Origin: VRUE01 sp963816785
GTDB lineage: Bacteria; Actinomycetota; Thermoleophilia; Solirubrobacterales; 70-9
Assembly: GCA_963816785.1 (NCBI GenBank)
Contig: CAWFLL010000003.1
Location: forward strand, 1 to 64,000
Length of the DNA stretch: 64,000 nucleotides
Direction: 5' to 3'
Positions 33,056 to 41,268 of the stretch are shown here, in pieces. A program made the position numbers and the translations under genes. How positions within the stretch are numbered: position 1 is the stretch's first letter; every line of letters starts with the position of its first letter. The notes under the pieces were generated by a model, which was not told where the DNA came from, made no database searches, and was given only the letters and a program-made list of their open reading frames with translations.

Positions 33056-34683
33056 CGACCGCCGCGCCGCGCCGCGACTCGAAGTGGTGGGGCTGGGGCG
33101 ACCCCGGCATCACCCCCGAGCTCGACGAGCAGGGGCGGGAGATGCTCGAGGAGTTGGTCGGAAAGCTGGACCCCGCACCCCTCGCCGCCGGCCTCGAGGA
33201 CTTCGAGCTGCCGGCCGCCGAGGCCCTGCCGCAGGCGCTGATCGACGCCATCGGGGCCGAGCGCGTCTTCACCTCGACCGAGGACCGGCTCCGCCATTCG
33301 ACGGGTTGCGGGTATCCGGACCTCGCGCGGCTGCGCCAGGGCAGCCTCGAGGCGGCGCCCGATGCGGTTCTGCTGCCGGCCGACGCCGAGGCGGTGGGGC
33401 GGGTGATCGCGGCCTGCGCCGCCGAGGGGATCGCCATCGTCCCGTTCGGCGGGGGAACCAGCGTTGTCGGCGGGATCGAGCCGATCCGCGGCGCCCACCC
33501 GCGGCTGGTCTCGCTCGATCTCGCCGGCCTCCAGGATGTCGAGGTCGACCGGCGCTCGCTGACCGCCCGCCTCGGCGCCGGGCTGCGCGGGCCCGAGGCC
33601 GAGGCCCGCCTCGGCGCCAGCGGGCTCACGCTGGGGCACTTCCCGCAGTCCTTCGAGTACGCGACGATCGGCGGTTTCGCGGCGACGCGATCGGCGGGCC
33701 AGGCCTCGAGCGGCTACGGGCGCTTCGACGCGCTTGTCAGCTCCATTCGACTGATCTCGCCGGCGGGGGAGCTGCGTACCCTCGACACCCCGCACACGGC
33801 CGCCGGTCCGTCGCTGCGGGAGCTGGTCGTCGGCTCCGAGGGCGTCCTCGGCGTGATTCCAGGTGTCACTGTGAGGGTCCGCCCGGCGCCGGCGGTCCGC
33901 CGCTTCGAGGCCTGGATCGCGGAGAGCTTCGAGGCGGGCGCCGATATCGTGCGCGCACTGGCCCAGGGACCTGGCCTGCCCGATGTGATCCGGGTCTCCG
34001 ACGAGGAGGAGACCCGCGTCTCACTCGCCCTCTCGGGCCCTCGGGGCGTGTCCGGCAGGCTGTTCAACGGATACCTCGGCCTGCGGGCCCGGAGAGGTGG
34101 CTGCCTGATGGTGATCGGCATCGACGGCGACCAGGAGTCGGTGGCCCGTCGCCGGGCTCTCTCGGTGCGGGCCCTGCGCGCAGGCGGCGCCGCCTACCTC
34201 GGCCAGGCCGCCGGCCGCAGCTGGGACCGGGGACGATTCGAGGGCCCCTACCTGCGCGACACGCTGATGGAGATGGGAGCGATCGTCGAGACCCTCGAGA
34301 CCTCCCACACCTGGGCCAGGCTCGGCGACCTCCATCGCGCTGTCGGCGAGGCGATCCGCGGCTCGCTGTCCGCCCAGGGGACACCCGGCCTCGCCTTCTC
34401 CCACCTCTCACATGCCTACCCCGACGGCGCCTCCCTCTACTTCACCTTCGTCGCCCGCGCCCGCCGCGGCGCCGAGCTCGAGCAATGGCGGGCGGTGAAG
34501 CGCGCAGCCTCGGAGGCGATCGTTGCCACCGGCGGCACGATCACCCACCACCACGGCATCGGCCGCGACCACTCCCCCTACATGGAGGCCGAGGTGGGGC
34601 GGACCGGGCTGGAGGCGCTGCGGGCGGTGAAGGAGCGGCTCGACCCGACCGGGATCATGAACCCCGGCAAGCTGCTTCCCTAG
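33052..34683 (+). CDS. FAD-linked oxidase, alkyldihydroxyacetonephosphate synthase-like
   Basis: 543 aa of the VAO/PCMH family. FAD-binding VPFGGGTSVVGGIEP, GLTLGHFPQSFEYATIGGFAATRSAGQASSGYGRFD and the C-terminal THHHGIGRDHSPYMEAEVG (His cluster) with RLDPTGIMNPGKLLP. This combination matches AgpS, which swaps an acyl for an alkyl chain on DHAP in ether-lipid synthesis; bacterial homologues can also be plain FAD oxidases. The W-rich start DSKWWGWGD is typical of the AgpS group. Convergent stop shared through CTAG with the next gene. Confidence 0.85.
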   Translation: MTTAAPRRDSKWWGWGDPGITPELDEQGREMLEELVGKLDPAPLAAGLEDFELPAAEALPQALIDAIGAERVFTSTEDRLRHSTGCGYPDLARLRQGSLEAAPDAVLLPADAEAVGRVIAACAAEGIAIVPFGGGTSVVGGIEPIRGAHPRLVSLDLAGLQDVEVDRRSLTARLGAGLRGPEAEARLGASGLTLGHFPQSFEYATIGGFAATRSAGQASSGYGRFDALVSSIRLISPAGELRTLDTPHTAAGPSLRELVVGSEGVLGVIPGVTVRVRPAPAVRRFEAWIAESFEAGADIVRALAQGPGLPDVIRVSDEEETRVSLALSGPRGVSGRLFNGYLGLRARRGGCLMVIGIDGDQESVARRRALSVRALRAGGAAYLGQAAGRSWDRGRFEGPYLRDTLMEMGAIVETLETSHTWARLGDLHRAVGEAIRGSLSAQGTPGLAFSHLSHAYPDGASLYFTFVARARRGAELEQWRAVKRAASEAIVATGGTITHHHGIGRDHSPYMEAEVGRTGLEALRAVKERLDPTGIMNPGKLLP

Positions 34684-35570
34684 CCCGAGCCTTCGGCCCC
34701 GGCGTCGACGACAGGCCCGGCCACCTTGCCGCGGAGGACGTCGGTGCCGTCGAACTGCGGCGTCTTTTTCTCTTTCTGCGCTTCGGTCACGGCGACCCGC
34801 AGGTCGCCGTTGGAGACGAGTGAGATTTCCAGTTCGTCGAAACCGCTGGCGAGCAGGCCGAGCGCCGTCGCCGGAACCTGGAACTGGCCGCTGATCGTGC
34901 CCGACTCCGCAACTTTGGTCGCCGCGATCGGAATCCGCTCCGAGGGTGAGCGAGCGAGCGAGATCGCGTAGGAGCTGCCGCTGGGCGAGGGGGCGAGACC
35001 TTTGGCTGCGACCACCAGCAGGACCTGTTTGCGGAGCCTGCCGAACACGGCGCGGCCTTCGGCGTCGCTGCCGTCGACCCCCTTCAGGACCGCCTGCGTC
35101 GGCTGTTTCGAGGTCGAGGTCGGAGTGATGGCCGTCGGCGCCTGATCGGAGCCGCCGGAGCCGGAGTCGCCGCCGCCGATGTCGATCGCCCCGGTGGCGA
35201 AGAGGACCAGCAGGAGCACCACCAGCGCCCCGCCGAGCACCTCAGCCAGGAGTCGGCGGTTGCCGAGGAGCCCCCCGCCCCGCTTCGCGGGCGACTCTGT
35301 CCTTGCCCGTGGAGCCGCCGCGACCGGCTCGGGCGCAGGCTCAGCCTGAGGTTGCTCGGCCTTCGGCTCCGGTGGCGGGGGTGGCGGCGGTGACGGTGCC
35401 GCGGGCTTCACCTCGGCCTCGGCCCCGCTGTCGAGCTCGGCGAGCGCGTCCCTGACCCTGGCGCGCACCTCGCCGACGCTGAGGCCCGTCAGGGCGCCGA
35501 TGTCCTCATAGCCCTCCTCGCGCTGCGCGAGCAGTCGCAGCATCGCCTTCTGGTCCTCACTGAGCGCCAC
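34680..35570 (-). CDS. Single-pass membrane protein with sigma-70 region 4-like N-terminus
   Basis: 296 aa. Residues 1-45 (LSEDQKAMLRLLAQREEGYEDIGALTGLSVGEVRARV) look like a sigma region 4/LuxR-type helix-turn-helix. A Pro/Glu-rich linker (about 50-95), one transmembrane helix (about 108-127), a Ser/Gly/Thr-rich stretch, and an extracytoplasmic beta-type domain with repeated VAESGTISGQFQVPA-like strands follow. It may link a cytoplasmic DNA- or sigma-like domain to an outside signal. GTG start with TAGGCT 9 nt upstream; divergent from the thioesterase. Not a recognised family. Confidence 0.7.
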   Translation of the reverse strand: MALSEDQKAMLRLLAQREEGYEDIGALTGLSVGEVRARVRDALAELDSGAEAEVKPAAPSPPPPPPPEPKAEQPQAEPAPEPVAAAPRARTESPAKRGGGLLGNRRLLAEVLGGALVVLLLVLFATGAIDIGGGDSGSGGSDQAPTAITPTSTSKQPTQAVLKGVDGSDAEGRAVFGRLRKQVLLVVAAKGLAPSPSGSSYAISLARSPSERIPIAATKVAESGTISGQFQVPATALGLLASGFDELEISLVSNGDLRVAVTEAQKEKKTPQFDGTDVLRGKVAGPVVDAGAEGSG

Positions 35571-35637
35571 GGATCGGGAAGCCTACAGCCGGGCACCCCT
35601 CCGCCAGCGGCTCATCGGTGCGGATAGGGTCCCGGCG

Positions 35638-36048
35638 ATGGCCGACGATCAGGACGACCTGCGCTCCGGTTTCGCCGCGCTCGTCGGCGTCGAGTGGCTC
35701 GACGACGATCCCGATCACGCTCTGGCGAGGGTGCCGATGCGGGACGAGCTGCTCCAGCCCTTCGGGCTGATGCACGGCGGGGTGCTCTCGACCCTGGTCG
35801 AGAGCGTCTGCTCGCGGTCGACGGCGCTGGCGGTCCTCGGCGACGGGATGGCCGCGATGGGCCAGACGATCGGGGTCAACTTCGTGCGCCCGATCCTCGA
35901 GGGGCCGGCGGAGGTGCGGGCGCGTGCCCGCCACCGCGGCCGCACGACCTGGGTCTGGGAGGCCGAGGTTCGAGACGCGGAGGATCGCCTCTGTGCGATC
36001 GCCCAGATGACGATCGCGGTGCGGCCTATCCCCCGAAGCGGTTCGTGA
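35638..36048 (+). CDS. PaaI family hotdog thioesterase
   Basis: 136 aa hotdog-fold thioesterase hydrolysing acyl- or aryl-CoA. LMHGGVLSTLVESVCSRSTA (HGG and the catalytic acidic residue on the long helix), VNFVRPILEG, ARARHRGRTTWVWEAEVRD. ATG with TAGGGT (35625-35630) 7 nt upstream, leaderless-type. The last 23 bp overlap the 3' end of nadE on the other strand. Confidence 0.9.
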   Translation: MADDQDDLRSGFAALVGVEWLDDDPDHALARVPMRDELLQPFGLMHGGVLSTLVESVCSRSTALAVLGDGMAAMGQTIGVNFVRPILEGPAEVRARARHRGRTTWVWEAEVRDAEDRLCAIAQMTIAVRPIPRSGS

Positions 36049-37696
36049 TCGGCAGCCGGCGGTCGCGCCCGAAAGCCTTCGGCGTGATCCGGATCCCCGG
36101 CGCCGCCTGGCGGCGCTTGTACTCGGCCCGGTCGACCATCCGCACGATTTCGTCGACCACCGCGGCGGGGAGCCCGGCCTCGATCATCTCCTCGCGGCCC
36201 TGGTCGCGCTCGACGTAGGCCTCGAGCACCTGGTCGAGCAGGTCGTATGGCGGCAGGGAGTCGGAGTCGAGCTGCTCGGGCCGGAGCTCGGCCGATGGCG
36301 CCCGCTCGAGCACCGAGGCCGGCACCAGCTCCCGGCCCGCCTCCTCGTTGCGGTGGCGGACCAGCTCGTAGACCAGGGTCTTCGGGACGTCCTTGATCAC
36401 CGCGAAGCCACCCGCCATGTCCCCGTAGAGCGTCGCGTAGCCGACCGACATCTCGCTCTTGTTGCCGGTGGTGAGCACCAGCCAACCGTGCTTGTTGGAC
36501 AGCGCCATCATCATGTTGCCCCTGATCCGAGCCTGGATGTTCTCGGCCGCGAGGTCTGGCTCCGAGGGCCGCGTCGGGTCGCGGGGGAGGGGCTCAGGAT
36601 CGGCGCCGTCGGCGCCGGAGCCCTCCAGGGAGTCGGCGAGGGCCTCCTCGTAGGAGCCCATCGTCGCCTCGATCGGGATCTCGATCCGCGCCGCGCCGAG
36701 GTTGGCGGCGATCGCCCGGGCGTCCTCCTGCGTCGCGGCGCTCGAGTGGGGGGAGGGCATCACGACACAGGTGACGTTCTCCGGCCCGAGCGCGTCGACG
36801 GCGAGCATCGCGACCAGGGCGGAGTCGATCCCGCCGGAGAGGGCGACGCCGACGTGCCGAAAGCCGTTCTTGCGGACGTAGTCGCGGAGCCCCAGCACCA
36901 GCGCCCCGTAGACCTCGGCGAGATCCCCGAGCGGCTCGTGAAGCTCTCCCGGCCCGGTTGCCGGGATGTCGCAGAACAGCAGCTCCTCCTCGAACTGGGC
37001 GGCGCGGGCGAGCACCTCGCCGACCGGGTCGAGGACGAAGCTGTGGCCGTCGAAGACGAGCTCGTCCTGGCCGCCGACCAGGTTGCAGAACGCGAAATGG
37101 CTCCCGTAGGCGAGGGCGCGCTGGGCGAACATCGCTTCCCGCTCCCGGCCCTTGCCGCGGTGGTAGGGCGAGCCCGAGGGATTGGCGATCAGCTGCGCGC
37201 CTTCGGCGACCTCCGCCGAGGCGGGCGGGCCCTCGGACCAGACGTCCTCGCAGATGGTCAGCCCGACCCGCATCTCGGCGACGTCGATCGTCATCGGCTC
37301 CTCGCCGGGGGCGAAGTAGCGCTGCTCGTCGAAGACCGAGTAGTTGGGGAGGTGGTTCTTGCGATAGACGGCGCGCACTCCGCCGTCGGCCAGGACGGCG
37401 AGCGAGTTGTGCGCGTGGTGGTATCCGTCGCCCCCGGATACCGGCTCGGCGAAGCCGACCAGCGCGACCACCCCGTGCACGTCTGCCGCCAGCTCCTCGA
37501 CCGCCCGGCGCCCGGCCTCGACGAAGTGCCGCTTCAGGTACAGGTCCTCGGCCGGGTAGCCAGGGATGCAGAGCTCGGGGAATATCGCGAGGTCGGCGCC
37601 GCCGTCCCGCGCCCGCGCGATCCACTCCGCGGCCTTCGCCGCGTTGCCGTCGATGTCCCCGACGGTGGGGTCGATCTGGGCCAGCGCGATTTGCAC
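36026..37696 (-). CDS. nadE: Glutamine-dependent NAD synthetase
   Basis: Makes NAD from deamido-NAD, ATP and glutamine. 556 aa, two domains. The CN-hydrolase glutaminase comes first with its Glu-Lys-Cys triad (AIFPELCIPGYPAEDLY, YRKNHLPNY, GLTICEDVW). The synthetase domain follows with the SGGIDSALVAML P-loop and LTTGNKSEMSVGY. GTG 37696 was chosen: it overlaps the WS/DGAT stop (TAGTG), so the two genes are coupled. An internal poly-acidic insertion (GSGADGADPEPLPRDP) lies before LAAENIQARIRGN. Confidence 0.93.
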   Translation of the reverse strand: MQIALAQIDPTVGDIDGNAAKAAEWIARARDGGADLAIFPELCIPGYPAEDLYLKRHFVEAGRRAVEELAADVHGVVALVGFAEPVSGGDGYHHAHNSLAVLADGGVRAVYRKNHLPNYSVFDEQRYFAPGEEPMTIDVAEMRVGLTICEDVWSEGPPASAEVAEGAQLIANPSGSPYHRGKGREREAMFAQRALAYGSHFAFCNLVGGQDELVFDGHSFVLDPVGEVLARAAQFEEELLFCDIPATGPGELHEPLGDLAEVYGALVLGLRDYVRKNGFRHVGVALSGGIDSALVAMLAVDALGPENVTCVVMPSPHSSAATQEDARAIAANLGAARIEIPIEATMGSYEEALADSLEGSGADGADPEPLPRDPTRPSEPDLAAENIQARIRGNMMMALSNKHGWLVLTTGNKSEMSVGYATLYGDMAGGFAVIKDVPKTLVYELVRHRNEEAGRELVPASVLERAPSAELRPEQLDSDSLPPYDLLDQVLEAYVERDQGREEMIEAGLPAAVVDEIVRMVDRAEYKRRQAAPGIRITPKAFGRDRRLPITNRFGG

Positions 37697-39132
37697 TACT
37701 TGACGGGCACGGCGCCGTTGCGCGTACGCGCCTGCGCGGGCCGCTCCGTATCCCGGTGCGATCCCGGCGCGGTATCGACGATTTCCGCGATCGCCCCTTC
37801 GAGGTCGAGGCCGAAGCTGTCGAGCTCTGCCATCGCGTCGTAGTCGCCGACGAGGCCGAAGTCGATGCTCCCGTCGTAGGACATGATGCCCACGCAGAGC
37901 GCCTGGCGGCGCGCCAGCGGCACCAGCGGGAAGATCGACTGCATCCGCCGCCCGAGGACGTAGAGCGGGAATTGCGGCCCCGGCACGTTGGTGATGACGA
38001 GGTTGAAGAAGCGCTGCGCCGGCTGCAGGCGGGCGGCCTGCGAGGCGATTGTGGTCGGCGCGAAGTCGGTCAGCTTGGTCAGGATCTCCGCCCCGACCGC
38101 CTGGCCGGATCCCTTCAGGTCGCCCATCGTCCCGGTCAGGAGGCGCAGCCGCTCGACCGGGTCCTCGCACCAGACCGGGAGCGGCGCCATCATCGCCGAG
38201 ATTCGGTTGCCGAGCGCGCCGTGCTCTTCCGCCGCCCGGACGCTGACCGGGACCATCGCCCGCAGCTCGAGGCCCTCGGTGTCGTGCCCGCGGGCGCGGA
38301 GATAGTTGCCCAGCGCCCCCGTCACGACCGAGAGGACGACGTCGTTGACGGTGCCCCCGTGCAGATTCTTGACTCGCTTGAAGTCATCGAGGTCGGCGCG
38401 GACGAAAGCGAGCCGGCGGTGGGGCCCGATCTCGACGTTGAAGGGCGTGCTGGGGGCCGACATCCCGGCCTCGAGCATCTTTCCGGTCGCGCCGAGGTCG
38501 CGCAGCACCTGCCGCGGCCCGCGCAGGGTCGCGCGCACGCCGCGGACGATCTCCCGCGGGCTTGTCAGCCGCTCACGGATCGCGCCGCTGAGCAGGTCGA
38601 GGTCGCTCGGCTCGGGCCGGGGGGCCCACTTCGGCGGCCGCAGCGGCGGGGGCGGGGGCTCCTCTTCGAGGTCGAACAGGACGGTGGTTATGTCAACTCC
38701 GGAGACGCCGTCGACCAGCGCATGGTGGCTCTTGCCGACGATCGCGAAGCGATCTCCCTCCAGGCCCTCGACCAGCCACAGCTCCCAGAGCGGCTTCGAG
38801 CGGTCGAGCTGCTGGGAGAAGATCCGAGCCGCGAGGTTTCGCAGCTGCTCCTCGGAGCCCGGCGCCGGCAGCGCGGTCTGGCGGACGTGGTAGTCGAGGT
38901 TGAGGTGAGGGTCATCGACCCAGACCGGGCGGCCCTGGCTGAAGGGGACGAAGCGCAGCTTCTGGCGGAAGCGGGGAACCAGGTGCAGGCGCGACTCGAT
39001 GTGATCGCGGAATTCCTCGTGGCTCGGCGGCGAGCCATCGAAGAGGATTGCCGAGGCGACGTGCATGTGGGCACCCCCTCGCTCCATGTGGAGGAAGGAG
39101 GTATCCAGTCCGGTGAGGCGATCGGCACCCAC
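37696..39132 (-). CDS. Wax ester synthase/diacylglycerol acyltransferase (copy 1)
   Basis: WS/DGAT bifunctional acyltransferase for triacylglycerol or wax ester storage lipids. 478 aa, normal. Active-site HHxxxDG in KSHHALVDGVSGVD, N-terminal LDTSFLHMERGGAHMHV, C-terminal NLVITNVPGPQFPLYVLG and FPLVPLARRQALCVGIMSY. GTG start with no clear ribosome binding site. Coupled to nadE. A paralogue with about the same layout is at 54034-55494 within the accessory modules. Confidence 0.92.
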   Translation of the reverse strand: MGADRLTGLDTSFLHMERGGAHMHVASAILFDGSPPSHEEFRDHIESRLHLVPRFRQKLRFVPFSQGRPVWVDDPHLNLDYHVRQTALPAPGSEEQLRNLAARIFSQQLDRSKPLWELWLVEGLEGDRFAIVGKSHHALVDGVSGVDITTVLFDLEEEPPPPPLRPPKWAPRPEPSDLDLLSGAIRERLTSPREIVRGVRATLRGPRQVLRDLGATGKMLEAGMSAPSTPFNVEIGPHRRLAFVRADLDDFKRVKNLHGGTVNDVVLSVVTGALGNYLRARGHDTEGLELRAMVPVSVRAAEEHGALGNRISAMMAPLPVWCEDPVERLRLLTGTMGDLKGSGQAVGAEILTKLTDFAPTTIASQAARLQPAQRFFNLVITNVPGPQFPLYVLGRRMQSIFPLVPLARRQALCVGIMSYDGSIDFGLVGDYDAMAELDSFGLDLEGAIAEIVDTAPGSHRDTERPAQARTRNGAVPVK

Positions 39133-39180
39133 AGCGTCATCTTCGCATACGTCGAGCCAACCGATTTCCGGTCGTCAATT

Positions 39181-39196
39181 CGGCTCTGCAGAGCCG
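39181..39196. promoter_or_regulatory. 16-bp perfect palindrome between WS/DGAT and RlpA-like genes
   Basis: CGGCTCTGCAGAGCCG lies in the 229-bp divergent region, about 50 bp before the WS/DGAT start and 166 bp before the RlpA-like start. It could be an operator for either gene. No matching regulator is known. Confidence 0.35.
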
Positions 39197-39306
39197 TTTG
39201 CAGCGATCCGTGCGTGATCTCGCAGTGTGACGCCGCTCACTCCCGTCGGCGCCGAGGCCCCCTACGGTGCCCCGTCCACCAAGCAATCCATCTGCCGAGT
39301 TTCACC

Positions 39307-39327
39307 GCGAGCCGCGCGTCGGCTCGC
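39307..39327 (+). promoter_or_regulatory. Structured leader hairpin before the RlpA-like gene
   Basis: GCGAGCCG-CGCGT-CGGCTCGC forms an 8-bp stem, flanked by TGCC and GGCA that may extend it, 35 nt before the ATG at 39362. Wall-hydrolase genes in actinobacteria often have riboswitch leaders, but no known class could be matched by eye. Confidence 0.35.
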
Positions 39328-39361
39328 CGCGTAGGCAGACGAGAAAGCGGGGACACCTCCA

Positions 39362-40006
39362 ATGCGACACCTCTTGCCGATGACGCTGCTCGCCGCCGTG
39401 CTGGCCCTCGGCCCGGCGACCGCCCTTGCCAAGAAGGCGCCTCAGAAGCCGCGCAAGCGAGTCGGATCCCACGTATCGCTCCACGTCTCCAGCCATCACG
39501 TCGTCGGCGACCGGAGCGTCGTCCTGCGCGGCCGGGTGCGGCCGCGCGGCTCGCACAGGGTCAAGATCGTCGTCCGCGGCCCGCACCGGGCTCTGCTCGG
39601 CGAGGCGAGCGCGCGCGACGGCGCCTTTGCGATGCGGTGGCGCCCACGGCGGGTCGGCGCCTACAGGGTCCGGGCCTTCGGTGTCCATGACCGCCGGGTC
39701 CGTTCCTCGGCGAGCGTCGTGCGCCGCGTCACCGCATACCACTACGCAGGCGCTTCCTATTACGGCCCCGGCCTCTACGGCAACGGGATGGCGTGCGGCG
39801 GCACCCTGCTGCCGGGAACCCTGGGGGTCGCCCACAAGACGCTCCCCTGCGGCACGAGGGTGAGGCTTCGCTACCGGGGGCGCACGGTGACCGTCCCGGT
39901 CGTCGACCGCGGCCCCTACGTCGCCGGGCGCGACTTCGATCTCACCACCGCGACCAGGGACCGGCTTCGGTTCCCGGGAGTCGGCACGATCCTCGCCAGC
40001 CGGTAG
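39362..40006 (+). CDS. Secreted RlpA-like double-psi beta-barrel protein
   Basis: 214 aa. Signal peptide MRHLLPMTLLAAVLALGPATALA, a basic Ig-like middle domain (about 35-120, rich in Arg/His), then an RlpA/3D-type double-psi beta-barrel (ASYYGPGLYGNGMACGGTL, VAHKTLPCGTRVRLRYRGRTVTVPVVDRGPY, RDFDLT). Such domains act on or bind peptidoglycan (lytic transglycosylase-like). Two Cys (in MACGG and LPCGT) could form a disulfide. The active-site Asp in VDRGPY is present. Confidence 0.85.
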   Translation: MRHLLPMTLLAAVLALGPATALAKKAPQKPRKRVGSHVSLHVSSHHVVGDRSVVLRGRVRPRGSHRVKIVVRGPHRALLGEASARDGAFAMRWRPRRVGAYRVRAFGVHDRRVRSSASVVRRVTAYHYAGASYYGPGLYGNGMACGGTLLPGTLGVAHKTLPCGTRVRLRYRGRTVTVPVVDRGPYVAGRDFDLTTATRDRLRFPGVGTILASR

Positions 40007-40014
40007 TTCCTAGC

Positions 40015-41109
40015 TCAACCCGCGACCCCGAGCCGCAGCTGGTCCTCGCCGGCGCGGTCATCGCCCGCGGAGCCCCGGTCGGACTCGTCGGCGAACCCCG
40101 CCATCCGCACGCCGAGCAGCCGCACCGGCCGCGGCGGCGCGTAGGCGCGAAGCAGATCGAGCGCGGTGGGAACGACGATCGCCGGGTCGTTTGTCTCCCG
40201 CTCGACGGTGTGGGAGCGGGTGACCGTCGTCCAGTCGTCGAGCCGGACCTTGATCCCGATCGTCCGGCCCTCGAGATCGCGCGAGCTCAGCCGCCGGCAG
40301 AGCTCCTCCGCCAGTCCGGTGAGCGACTCCGCGAGCCGCTCCTGGTCGTCGATGTCGAGGTCGAAGGTGGTCTCGGTTGACTGCGACTTGGTCCGATGCG
40401 AGACGGCGATCGGGGTCTCGTCCTCGAATCGGGCCCGGGCCTGGAGCCAGCCCCCCATCCGGGGCCCGAATGCGCTCTCGAGCGCGGCGAGGTGGTGGGA
40501 TCTGAGCGAGGCCAGGTCGGCGATGCCCATCCGCTCCAGCTTCGCCACTGTTTTCGGCCCGATTCCCGGAACGAGCCCCGGCGGGTCGCCCCCGAAGCGC
40601 TCGAGCGCCTCTTGACGGGAGAGGACGACCAGCCCGGCGGGCTTGCCCAGCTCGCTGGTGATCTTGGCGAGCAGCCGGTTCTCGGAGATGCCGATCGAGC
40701 AGGTCAACCCGGTCTCCTCGCGGATCTCGGCGGCGATCCGGCGCATCGTCGCCTTCGGCGCAAACAGGCCGGTCAGGTCGAGATAGGCCTCGTCGAGGCC
40801 GACGACCTCGACCGTCTCGGCGTTGCGCCGGAGGACCGCCATCACCTGCCCCGAGGCCTCCCGGTAGGCAGCGAAGTCCGGCTTGATGTAGACCGCGTCC
40901 GGGAGCCTGCGGCGGGCGGTCGCCGCAGGCATCGCGGAGTGGATCCCGGCCAGCCGCCGCGCCTCGTAGCTGGCCGTCGTCACCACGGCCCGCGGCCCCG
41001 AGCCGCAGACGACGACCGGCTTGCCCCTCAGCCCAGGGCGGCGGCGCAGCTCCACCGACGCGTAGAAGGCGTCCATATCGAGGTGGGCGATGGTCCTCGC
41101 ATCCGTCAC
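40015..41109 (-). CDS. dinB: DNA polymerase IV
   Basis: Y-family translesion polymerase, 364 aa. Catalytic carboxylates in HLDMDAFYASVE and VVGLDEAYLDLTG; TCSIGISENRLLAKI, GIGPKTVAKLERMGI helix-hairpin-helix, little-finger domain and a C-terminal tail without a clear clamp-binding box. GTG 41109 chosen: TACGAT ends 6 nt upstream (leaderless-type) and the upstream part of the longer frame is unlike the family. No LexA-like box was found. Confidence 0.92.
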   Translation of the reverse strand: MTDARTIAHLDMDAFYASVELRRRPGLRGKPVVVCGSGPRAVVTTASYEARRLAGIHSAMPAATARRRLPDAVYIKPDFAAYREASGQVMAVLRRNAETVEVVGLDEAYLDLTGLFAPKATMRRIAAEIREETGLTCSIGISENRLLAKITSELGKPAGLVVLSRQEALERFGGDPPGLVPGIGPKTVAKLERMGIADLASLRSHHLAALESAFGPRMGGWLQARARFEDETPIAVSHRTKSQSTETTFDLDIDDQERLAESLTGLAEELCRRLSSRDLEGRTIGIKVRLDDWTTVTRSHTVERETNDPAIVVPTALDLLRAYAPPRPVRLLGVRMAGFADESDRGSAGDDRAGEDQLRLGVAG

Positions 41110-41178
41110 CCATCGATCGTAGGACGACGGCTGGACGGTGGCGAGAAGAGCGCTCGCATCTGCTATACACGGCGACCG

Positions 41179-41268
41179 ATGATCAGGCGGCATCGTAAGA
41201 AGCGCCGGCGAAGATTCGCGAGGGCCGGCGGTCTGCCTTCGCCAACCCGGGAGGACCTGGGGCGATGA
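41179..41268 (+). CDS. 29-aa Arg-rich micro-ORF upstream of threonine synthase
   Basis: ATG at 41179 with TATACA nine nt upstream; it ends in ATGA overlapping the threonine synthase ATG. Encodes MIRRHRKKRRRRFARAGG followed by LPSPTREDLGR: 10 Arg, 2 Lys, 1 His in 29 residues, with several rarer Arg codons (AGG, AGA, CGA, CGT) among the first 15. It could be a translation-coupled leader or a small basic protein. It holds one Thr, so classical Thr attenuation is unlikely. No homologue is known to me. Confidence 0.4.
   Translation: MIRRHRKKRRRRFARAGGLPSPTREDLGR

Noticed and set aside
34930..34970. GAGCGAGCGAGCGAGATCGC resembles the middle of repeat copy A
   Set aside because: Only about 20 bp of simple GAGC-type sequence match; neither conserved end of the repeat is present, and the protein reading there is normal.
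39200..39361. c-di-AMP (ydaO-type) riboswitch before the RlpA-like gene
   Set aside because: Gene context fits and there is a strong hairpin, but the conserved ydaO segments could not be matched by eye; only a structured leader is claimed.
36353..39690. Long plus-strand open frames opposite nadE and WS/DGAT
   Set aside because: Mirror frames of conserved minus-strand genes with no recognisable protein features.
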